Shown in pieces: positions 8,166-14,828 of a DNA stretch of 14,828 nucleotides (its first letter is position 1; each line of letters starts with the position of its first letter). A program made the translations under genes and the position numbers. The notes below the pieces were generated by a model, which worked only from the letters and a program-made list of their open reading frames with translations, did not search any database and was not told the DNA's origin. Origin of the DNA: Euperipatoides rowelli (taxonomy: Eukaryota > Onychophora > Udeonychophora > Euonychophora > Peripatopsidae); NCBI GenBank assembly GCA_003024985.2, contig PXIH01S0002194.1, one strand, 5' to 3'.

Positions 8166-9120
8166 TTTTTTTTTTTTTTTTTTTTTTAAAATATCCTCCC
8201 ACGTAATTCCAGCGGCCATGATTAGAATAGTTTCATACTAATTCTAAACATTTATTTTAGCTTTCAAAAATGAATGCATTTAATAAATAAAACATTTAAT
8301 TTTCTTAAAAAATAATAAATAAATAATACTCAATCCAGTTGAATATTTTCTAATAATTTGAATAAATTAGTCATACTGTTTTATAGACATTAATATAAAA
8401 AAAAATATACTGTATATAAAACATTATGACGATTAATACAAGTCTGGTACAGGTAGCCAATTAAGAATTATTTGTTTAACCACAGAATATAAATTATCTG
8501 GCTCATTCTCTCTCTTAAGGATATTTCAGTACGAATGATCTGATTGGCCAACCAAATTTAAAAAAAAAAAAAATATTCTTAAAAATAGGTTTGTAAAATT
8601 TACATTTGACTTTATACAAAACAATGTAAAGGTATTCCAGATGATTTGAACATCTCTGGAGTACTTTTACTTATTAAAAGGTTAACATTTTTTTTTTTTA
8701 GAAATGAGCTGCCATTTGAAAGCTTGGGTTTTGTTCAGCATATACATAAATATTCAGAGAAAAAAAAAATATGAAACAAATAAGTTTTCAAATGGCCACA
8801 CCTTTCTAAAATGATTAAAAAGGATAAAAAATAAATCTCGAAGTACTTTTTTTTTTGGAATGCATGTAAAGTTGGCAAACATTTGCAAAAGAAACAGGAG
8901 AGAGAGGAAGAAAAGGTCATGGTGGTAACAGTTGGAAAAAAACCCAAAAACATGTGCCATTAAATGGATATGAGAATGAATTACAAGATACCGGTATACA
9001 ATTGCATATATCAATAGACAAAAAACATGAAGAAAAACTGAGATCTGATAAAAAAAAAGATAAGAGTGATGCTGAAACAGTTCCTCCCTCTCCTTTAAAT
9101 ACAAAACTCTTCCCGATATT
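8166..9120. other. AT-rich non-coding sequence, possibly 3' UTR of the minus-strand exon
   Basis: No coding signal is supported. The 159- and 72-codon minus frames here consist of F/L/H/K-rich translation of low-complexity sequence. If the exon at 9121-9264 is real, its 3' UTR runs leftwards into this stretch. The nearest canonical minus-strand AATAAA I found is at about 8251-8256, with the variant AGTAAA at about 8665. Confidence 0.4.
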
Positions 9121-9264
9121 TTATGCAGGGTAATGGTATAATTCTTCTTCTTTAGCTTGAGTGATGGCTGTTTCAATTTTCTTCTGCAGCCATAACAATA
9201 CCTGTGGGTCATCACTTCTAATGATACGTTCATCTCCAGAAAATAAACTGAAGCCTGTGTCGTC
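9121..9264 (-). CDS. Probable terminal coding exon of an unidentified host gene
   Basis: On the minus strand a 3' splice site (TTTGTTATCATTGTAG ending at 9265) is followed by 144 bases that read DDTGFSLFSGDERII, then RSDDPQVLLWLQKKIE, then TAITQAKEEELYHYPA and a TAA stop at 9121-9123. The composition is that of a soluble protein: acidic and polar, with a likely amphipathic helix from PQVLLWL to KEEEL. This contrasts with the F/K/N-rich translation typical of the surrounding AT-rich DNA. The exon enters at codon position 1, so the preceding exon must end on a full codon. I do not recognise the family. A longer minus frame overlapping it (8754-9233) is in another frame and looks spurious. Confidence 0.6.
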   Translation of the reverse strand, partial: DDTGFSLFSGDERIIRSDDPQVLLWLQKKIETAITQAKEEELYHYPA

Positions 9265-10060
9265 CTACAATGATAACAAATACATTTAACAAAACAAATC
9301 CTGATGTAGAGGATAACAGTGTTAAGAAATATGGGGATGCAAGGCTTAAGAGTCTCAACATTTTGTTTATTTACTGTGTCCTAAGGTGAAGAAAATTTTG
9401 TTTGACATAATCAGCTAGTGTATTTTTTTTTTTTTTAACGTAATAATTTATCATAATCTGCAATATATCTTCATGTATTATGAAAGGGGGGGGGGGGAAT
9501 TGGTAAAGCCCAAATAGACTTTTTTTTTTAAAAAAAAAAATCTCTTTTCAATCGTTTCATTGAAATAAACAAAATGGTGTCAGGTCATAAGGCCTTAGCT
9601 CACCCATAAATAAATAATTTTAATTAATATTTTAAAAACTAAGTAGCGAATATGCCCGTTACACCAAAGATATTTTTTTTATTTATCTAAGAGGAAACAC
9701 TACTTAAAGTTTCTAAAAATAGTTCCCGCACCAAGCGTCGATGGCGCTGTTACTGGCTTCGGAACACGATCATATTCCAATTAGGGTTATAGATAATGGA
9801 CAATAAATTGATTTAACTTTAAAAATAAAAAATTATACTGTAATAAATATGCTTAAAAATGAATAATATGTACGGAAAAATTTGCCTGCTTTTATAAAAA
9901 AAAAAGGGGGTAAATCAAAGTTTCCCCACCTCTCTATGAAAAATCATTTTTTAAAATAAAATTGATATACTTAGCAGCAAATAGTTTGTGGCAAAATATA
10001 GCTGAACTCAGTTATTTTATTGTTTTTAGTGTGACAATAGGTGGCGCTGCAATATGCAGA
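9265..10060. other. AT-rich sequence, probably intronic, with homopolymers
   Basis: If the exon at 9121-9264 is real, this is intron. It contains poly-G (about 9486-9498) and T/A runs (about 9521-9540). No exon could be supported on either strand. Confidence 0.4.
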
Positions 10061-10077
10061 ATTTGGATGATTTTCTA

Positions 10078-10345
10078 GTAGAATGGTGCACCATCACATT
10101 GTGGATAAATTGTTCGAGATTTCCATAATACCACATTTTCAACACAGAATCCATCTAGACGTTTTCCTGTGACGTTATGTCAAGGATAAAGTCTATTTAA
10201 CTCTAGTGTTTGATATCGCAACACGCAACATCAAAATGAGGATAAGACACCTGAAGAAATGTTGGATAAAATAGGGTGGGAAATGGAATATTGACTGGAC
10301 GCGCTGCGGGCCACGAATGGCGTTCATTTGGAAATGTGTTTAAAA
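10078..10345 (+). pseudogene. Decayed Tc1/mariner-like DDE transposase, C-terminal part
   Basis: A plus frame beginning near 10080 reads NGAPSHCG, then a stop, then IVRDFHN. This matches the QDGAPPH...VR.FLN block that follows the second catalytic Asp in this superfamily. Further on, 10247-10340 reads TPEEMLDKIGWEMEY, stop, LDALRATNGVHLEM, matching the typical C-terminal end. The expected SPDL.P.DFFLWG block with the third acidic residue is deleted. Five in-frame stops are present. The stop in MEY*LDA is a TGA where the family usually has Arg, consistent with CGA to TGA decay. A minus-strand 61-codon frame at 10203-10388 is a shadow. Confidence 0.7.
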
Positions 10346-10498
10346 TTGTAATAAAAACCTTTATGCATTTGCCTACATTTTGCCACATTTTGTTAGATAT
10401 GTTTTGTTTTTTTTAAATGATTTTCCGTATTGAGGAAAAAATGTTTTATGAATGTTCTGTCAAACTTTAATAGAAAACAAAAACTATAATAAAAGTTA

Positions 10499-10506
10499 TT
10501 TATAAC
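10499..10506 (+). repeat. Left target-site duplication of the 10507-11752 hAT element
   Basis: TTTATAAC lies directly before the left terminus and is identical to 11753-11760. Confidence 0.9.
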
Positions 10507-10569
10507 CAGGGCCGGCTTTAAACTTGGTGAGGCCCTGGGCTACATCAAGTTTGAGGGGCCCTTGGAAAA

Positions 10570-11592
10570 CTTTGGATAAGCTTTTTTTTAGCTGACATTT
10601 GGTCTACTTTGATTTGATAAGCTTTTTTTTAGCTGACGTGACGTTTTGTCTACTTTGATTTGATAAGCTTTTTTNTTGATAAGCTTTTTTTTGGTTGACT
10701 GGACGTTTTGTCATCTGATTTGATAAGCTTTTTTTTTGGTTGACTGGACGTTTTGTCGACTTTCTGTCTGATTTGATAACCTTTTTTTTTTGGTTGACTG
10801 GATGTTTTGCTGACTTTGAATTGATAATCTTTTTTTGGTTAACTGGACGTTTTGTCCACTTTGTCTGTTAGATAAGCTTTTTTTGGGTTGACAACTTTTT
10901 GTCGACTTTGATTTGATAAGCTTTTTTTGGGTTGACTGGACTTTTTGTCGACTTTGATTTGATAAGCTTTTTTTTGTTTGATGCCGTTTTGTCGACTTAT
11001 TTGATAAGCTTTTTGCCGACTTTCTGTTATCTGATAAGCTTTTTTTTTGGTTGACAATGTTTTGTCGACTTTCTGTCTGATTTAATGAGCTTTTTTTTTT
11101 GGTTGACTTGATGTTTTGTCGACTTTCTGTCTGATTTGATAAGTTTTTTTTTGGTTGACTGGACGTTTTATCAACTTTGTGATTTGATAAGCTTTTTTTG
11201 GTTGACTGGACGTTTTGTCGACTGTCTAATTTGATAACTTTTTTTTTTAGTTGACTGGACATTTTGTCAACTGTGATTTGATAAGCTTTTTTTTTGGTTG
11301 ACTGGGCATTTTGTCTACTTTGATTTGATAAGCTTTTTTTTAGCTGACGTGACGTTTTGTCTACTTTGATTTGATAAGCTTTTTTAGCGGACTTGATATT
11401 TTTTCGACTGTCTGATTTGATAAGCTTTTTTTAGCGGACATGATGTTTTGTCGACTTTCTGTCTGATTTGATAAGACACCTGAAGAAATGTTGGATAAAA
11501 TAGGGTGGGAAATTGAATATTGACTGGAATTTTTTAGCTGACGTGACATTTTGTCGACTTTCTGTCTGATTTGATAAGCTTTTTTTTAGCCC
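10570..11592 (+). repeat. Minisatellite of about 22 units, roughly 40-57 bp each
   Basis: Each unit starts GATAAGC, then T(6-10), then GGTTGACTGGACGTTTTGTC, GACTTTCTGTCTGATTT. Unit starts fall near 10575, 10616, 10662, 10722, 10775, 10823, 10871, 10915, 10961, 11003, 11033 and so on to 11573. Variants replace the middle with AGCTGACGTGACG. Minus-strand frames of 62-183 codons rich in KKSLSNQ and ESRQN are translations of this array and not genes. An ambiguous base (N) sits at 10675, so the copy number in the assembly may be imperfect. Confidence 0.95.
11470..11528 (+). repeat. 59-bp copy of the upstream transposase relic inserted in the array
   Basis: The segment from GATAAGACACCTGAAGAAAT to TATTGACTGGA matches 10241-10299 at 58 of 59 positions, the one difference being G to T in GGAAATGGAATA. 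The donor forms part of the transposase C-terminal reading, so the copy went from outside into the array. Both edges (GATAAG and TTGACTGGA) coincide with motifs of the array unit. Confidence 0.95.
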
Positions 11593-11752
11593 AGGGCTTT
11601 GTAAATTAGGAGGCCCTATGTTCAAATTTTGATAACCTTTTTATTTATTTTTTGCCCTGGGATATATGAAGTTTGGTGGCCAGGGCCTCCCTGCATCATG
11701 AGGCCTTAACTTAAACTACAGCCCGCTAAGCCCATGTATAAATCCAGCGCTG

Positions 11753-11760
11753 TTTATAAC
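11753..11760 (+). repeat. Right target-site duplication of the 10507-11752 hAT element
   Basis: TTTATAAC, identical to 10499-10506. Confidence 0.9.
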
Positions 11761-12091
11761 ATACTGTACTGTTCTATTGCTATAAACACATTTAATGCAA
11801 AAAGTGCCTTTATTATTAGCGTTTAACATGGTATATATAGACTATCTTTTTTAATAATCTTGGCTATAGCTTTTTCTTTGATGATTAGCATTGACTTCGA
11901 AATTTACTATTATTGTAAAAAGAAACATAGTGGATATAATTTTTGACAACTAACAACATAGACTGTTACTATAAAGAAATAATAAAATATGAACATTATA
12001 CAAAAATCTACCAGTCCATTATTGTTAGTGGAAATGTTTGCACTCCTCTACCTGATTATTGATATAACAGGTGTGATAACTAATTGAATAT
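11761..12091. other. AT-rich sequence without identifiable feature
   Basis: A short minus-strand stretch near 11880-11920 has codon-like composition, but no splice-compatible exon could be built in phase. Confidence 0.4.
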
Positions 12092-12590
12092 ACTATCAGT
12101 GTGGATGAATAAATTAGGTTTATTTGAACAAAAATTGCATAGCATTAGCCATTAGGTCAAGAATTAAGATATTCTTGATAAAAGTTCTAAACTAAACTAA
12201 TCAAATCACGCCAGCTCATGTGAACACATTTAAAGCAGGTGTTAGGCTGAATATCGGCACAATATTCAAAGCTTGCATTAGATTGAGTGCCTAAGCTATA
12301 TATTATCCTTCCTCTAAACATAGTATTGAAAAGCAAATGAATTGATTAGGTAGACCATCAGTGAATAAACTAGATTTATTTAACAAAAATTGCATAACAT
12401 TAATTCAAGAATTAGGATATTCTTGATAAGTGTTCTAAACTAAAATAATCGAATCATGCCATCTCATGTCAAAATCTGTCGGCTCAAAGCGAATGCTAGG
12501 CTGAGTATCGGCACAATATTCAAACCTTCACTAGATTGAGTGCTGACACTATTATCCTAAACATGATGTTGAAAAGCACATTAGTCCATG
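12092..12590 (+). repeat. Diverged two-copy tandem duplication, period about 262 bp
   Basis: Copy one starts near CTATCAGTG (12092) and copy two near CCATCAGTG (12354). Shared blocks follow in order: AATAAA.TAG.TTTATTT, AAAAATTGCATA.CATTA, TCAAGAATTA.GATATTCTTG, GTTCTAAACTAAA, GGCTGA.TATCGGCACAATAT, TAGATTGAGTGC and TTGAAAAGCA. Substitutions and small indels show that the duplication is old. There is no coding potential. Confidence 0.85.
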
Positions 12591-12879
12591 AGTTAAAAAA
12601 AAGAGGGGGGGGGGATACATCTTTAACTAGCTGAAATCTTCTAAAATATACCACCTTAAGTTATTTCTTTACTAGTGGATAAAGCCTTCTAGTGGCAACA
12701 AATAAATTTTAAAAATATATCAGGAGCTCCAGAGTTTGATATATAGTTAGCCAAAAAATTTTGGTGCTCCATTTACACAAAAATATTCATCCCCAGGGCA
12801 GGGAAGGTCATAAGGAACATAAAATAGCATGTCGAATCTGTTTTACTAGGATGAGTGGTTGTGGAGTAGCAAACCTTAC
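12591..12879. other. AT-rich sequence, possible start of an intron
   Basis: No gene is seen. A poly-G run lies at about 12605-12614. It would be the 5' part of intron 1 if the exon at 12880-12944 is real. Confidence 0.35.
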
Positions 12880-12944
12880 CGATATAAGATATTTCGACTA
12901 TCATTTAGATAAATTTTCTCATTGCTATGACTGTTTGTAGCCAT
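12880..12944 (-). CDS. Candidate first coding exon
   Basis: On the minus strand an ATG at 12942-12944 sits in a good initiation context (A at -3, G at +4), with an in-frame TAA 30 bases upstream. It opens 21 codons starting MATNSHSNEKIYLND and ending in CG before GTAAGG, a good 5' splice site. It lies 3.6 kb upstream of the terminal exon at 9121-9264 on the same strand, but it ends after two bases of a codon while that exon starts on a codon boundary. Direct joining would break the frame, so an unseen middle exon is required or the two are unrelated. No family is recognised. Confidence 0.3.
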
Positions 12945-13520
12945 GATGTCACTATTAATCTTGTGATCAATTACCTTTAAAATTTGACCTCTGTAAATAG
13001 CCTACTATTTTTTTTAAGGTTTAACTATCATCACTTTTTTTGTTTTAAAATAATCCAAGTTGCTGATAAAAATAAAGTTTGTTTTAGGGATACTTATCAG
13101 TAAATGCCTTAATTTCAAATCATTTATTTAAAATTTAATCTTAACTTGTATTTCTTTTTAAATTATTCATAATAAAAACGCTAGTGCTAAAACAATGCAC
13201 ACACATCATAAATCTACGCTACTCGGTCATTTTAATTAATCCAAAGACGTTTATAAAAAAATATATAATGACTATTTTAAATAAATAAATTTATTTGTAC
13301 AGATTTACAGTAGGCTATATTGATTTGTACCATTTACTGTATATTGTCTCGCATAACGCACATAAAACATATACAAAAATACTCATAACATTTTAACAGG
13401 ATGAAATAGCAAACATTATTATTAGATTCTTTAGAAGTAATTGTTTATGTTCTGCCCTTTCAATCACTATATCTAATGGTAATAGAGCATGAGCTATAAT
13501 ATAATTACATAGATAATTCA
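12945..13520. other. AT-rich sequence without identifiable feature
   Basis: Only short A/T runs and TACTGTATA-like motifs are seen. If the exon at 12880-12944 is real, its promoter and 5' UTR would lie here, but no core promoter can be singled out. Confidence 0.4.
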
Positions 13521-13528
13521 GATTAGAA
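13521..13528 (+). repeat. Left target-site duplication of the 294-bp hAT MITE
   Basis: GATTAGAA, identical to 13823-13830. Confidence 0.9.
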
Positions 13529-13822
13529 CAGTGTTTTCCAAACTTTGGGGCACGCCCCACTGGGGGGGGGGGCGCTTAATTATTACATGGGGGTGGGGGG
13601 GGGCATGAAGATATTACGAAAAACATAAATTTTTGAATACAACAAAATTCAAATTTGAAGATACTGTATATTTTTCGTTGTTGCTTCTTTCTCATGTTTA
13701 TTGTAAAATGTAATAAGACTGGATTAAATAACTGTCGATATTTACGACCTTTTTTTTTGGGGGGGGGGGAGATTTTTTATGAAAAATTAGGAGTGTTGGT
13801 ACATAAAGTTTGGAAAGCACTG
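13529..13822. mobile_element. hAT MITE, 294 bp
   Basis: The left end CAGTGTTTTCCAAACTTT and the reverse complement of the right end agree at 17 of 18, and identical GATTAGAA octamers flank them. The CAGTG..TTCCAAACTTTGGGG terminus followed by CGCCCC is a familiar hAT end sequence. The interior holds poly-G tracts (about 13562-13572, 13590-13603, 13760-13769) and no coding sequence. Confidence 0.93.
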
Positions 13823-13830
13823 GATTAGAA
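13823..13830 (+). repeat. Right target-site duplication of the 294-bp hAT MITE
   Basis: GATTAGAA, identical to 13521-13528. Confidence 0.9.
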
Positions 13831-13912
13831 GATTAATTTGAAATATGTGCAATAACCCATTATGTTTTATAAATGGATAATCTGTTCACCTGTCATTTAT
13901 AAAACACTCTTA

Positions 13913-14711
13913 GGCTGGCTCCACACTTGTGAATGGATTGCACGATCAAATCGTGATTGGGTAGCCAAAAGTTCAATAACTTGTGTCTACTTTAGCGGTT
14001 CAATCGCTAATGTATACAATTCATTTTAAAATGAATTTAAAATATCATTTCCCTATTAATAAATTACATAACTTTTATTTATTTACTTTTCAGTCTAGTT
14101 AAAATGATGCACATAAAAGTATTATTAATTATTTAAAGACAATAATAATAATTTAAAAAAAATTAAGATGAGTAATAGACTAAAGAGAAGGAAGATTGTT
14201 ACTTATAAATTAAACTGAATAAAGATTAATTGAATATTCTGTATGTTTATTAATATACTGTTTTGTTCTAATTGTATATTTAAAACTGTTTGTACTTATC
14301 AACCGCATTTCTAAATCGTGTGTTTATTTTTGTATGTGAGCCACGGTCTAAATTGACTTGAGGAAATAGTCCCTGAATTGAGAAGGAATATTCTGAAGTT
14401 GGCCACACAAACAGTCAAATTAGCCTAGTTGTAGGTGCTTTGCATTCAATGGATGTATCCAATGCCGTTAAACATGACAATCAGAATGCATGCTATCAAA
14501 AAGGCTTCCATTTAAATATTCTCAATTTCTTTTGCGCATAATCATAATCTATTTACGTCAAAATTTAGCACTATCTCTGTTTGGCATTGCAATCGAATCA
14601 CAATTCATTATGAAGCGTGGCCAAAACTTTATTCAATTTCATGACCATCTGCTGAGGCGGTTTGATCGCAATGATCCAATCGTCATTAAAGTCACAGGTT
14701 TAAAGCCAGCC
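13913..14711. mobile_element. PIF/Harbinger-like non-autonomous transposon, 799 bp
   Basis: GGCTGGCTCCACACTTGTGA at the left matches the reverse complement of the right end, GGCTGGCTTTAAACCTGTGA, at 16 of 20. A second block, ATTG(CA)CGATCAAA.CG, is shared further in. Both ends are flanked by TTA (13910-13912 and 14712-14714), the duplication typical of PIF/Harbinger. A 3-bp duplication is weak evidence on its own, so the superfamily is tentative while the inverted termini are clear. A plus 75-codon frame at 14490-14717 runs through the right terminus and is not a gene. No transposase or Myb-like protein is recognised. Confidence 0.65.
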
Positions 14712-14714
14712 TTA

Positions 14715-14828
14715 TGAGTAAAGGTGAAGCCTAATGTTAGGTGTCAAGATTACCACTCGCCACTCGACCTAGGTCGTCTTAATATAATTTTTGGCGATTA
14801 AATTATTTATCCATACCAGACACATGGC
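14715..14828. other. Window end, no feature seen
   Basis: Short flank to the right of the Harbinger-like element. Nothing can be supported. Confidence 0.5.

Larger units (their letters stand above)
10507..11752. mobile_element. Non-autonomous hAT transposon with internal minisatellite, 1246 bp
   Basis: The left end CAGGGCCGGCTTTAAAC matches the reverse complement of the right end, CAGCGCTGGATTTATAC, at 13 of 17, and perfect 8-bp duplications TTTATAAC flank both ends. CAGGG-type termini and 8-bp duplications are hAT hallmarks. Subterminal GGCCCTGGGCT (about 10532) and AGCCCAGGG (about 11588) are also inverted. About 1 kb between the ends is tandem repeat, and no transposase is present. It must have been mobilised in trans. 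The perfect duplication suggests a younger insertion than the hAT element at 2276-3889. Confidence 0.9.

Noticed and set aside
8754-9233. Minus-strand 159-codon frame as a membrane protein
   Set aside because: Its F/L/H/K-rich tail is translated low-complexity sequence, and its start overlaps the better-supported exon at 9121-9264 in another frame.
10711-11262. Minus-strand 183-codon frame rich in KKSLSNQ/ESRQN repeats, as a repetitive protein
   Set aside because: It is the translation of the GATAAGC(T)n minisatellite inside a hAT element. The frame shifts between units and codon content simply mirrors poly-T/A runs.
14490-14717. Plus-strand 75-codon frame
   Set aside because: It runs through the inverted terminus of the Harbinger-like element and has no family motif.

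Overview
This is eukaryotic nuclear DNA, AT-rich and dominated by decayed transposable elements. The relics it carries (a LINE tail of the GRP..RW.DDI type, a Tc1/mariner-like DDE transposase tail with an RATNGVHLE motif, hAT and tRNA-SINE copies), together with the lack of any vertebrate-typical repeat I recognise, suggest an invertebrate and perhaps an arthropod. That placement is an inference. There is no bacterial-style gene organisation, and almost every long reading frame is a by-product of low-complexity or transposon sequence.

Layout. Bases 300-880 hold a minus-strand non-LTR retrotransposon remnant, next to an inverted partner at 1085-1135. Bases 1343-2090 hold a degenerate array of units of about 180-235 bp. 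Bases 2276-3889 are a non-autonomous hAT element with a near-perfect 8-bp target duplication; a fragment of the 5' end of U2 snRNA lies inside it. Bases 4130-4430 contain microsatellites. Bases 4730-4924 look like a small terminal-inverted-repeat element. Bases 5340-5430 (minus) and 7950-8160 (plus) are tRNA-derived SINE-like sequences. Bases 5945-6110 are a second LINE tail. Bases 6121-6293 are a foldback element, 6736-6788 form a near-perfect hairpin, and 7300-7690 are a degenerate minisatellite.

Bases 9121-9264 (minus) look like the terminal coding exon of a host gene: a good 3' splice site, 47 codons of ordinary protein composition, then a stop. Bases 12880-12944 (minus) are a possible first coding exon. 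The two are not in compatible phase, so at least one more exon would be needed if they belong together. I do not recognise the protein.

Bases 10080-10345 are a decayed DDE transposase tail. Directly downstream, 10507-11752 is a hAT element with a perfect 8-bp target duplication (TTTATAAC). About 1 kb of its interior is a tandem array with units of about 50 bp. One array position carries a 59-bp copy (58/59 identical) of the transposase relic that lies outside the element. This is the most interesting structure in the window. Bases 12092-12590 are a diverged two-copy tandem duplication. Bases 13529-13822 are a 294-bp hAT MITE with a perfect 8-bp target duplication (GATTAGAA). Bases 13913-14711 are a PIF/Harbinger-like element with TTA target duplications.

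The parts do not form an operon-like or cooperative gene system. The window reads as a transposon graveyard around, and probably within introns of, one minus-strand host gene.
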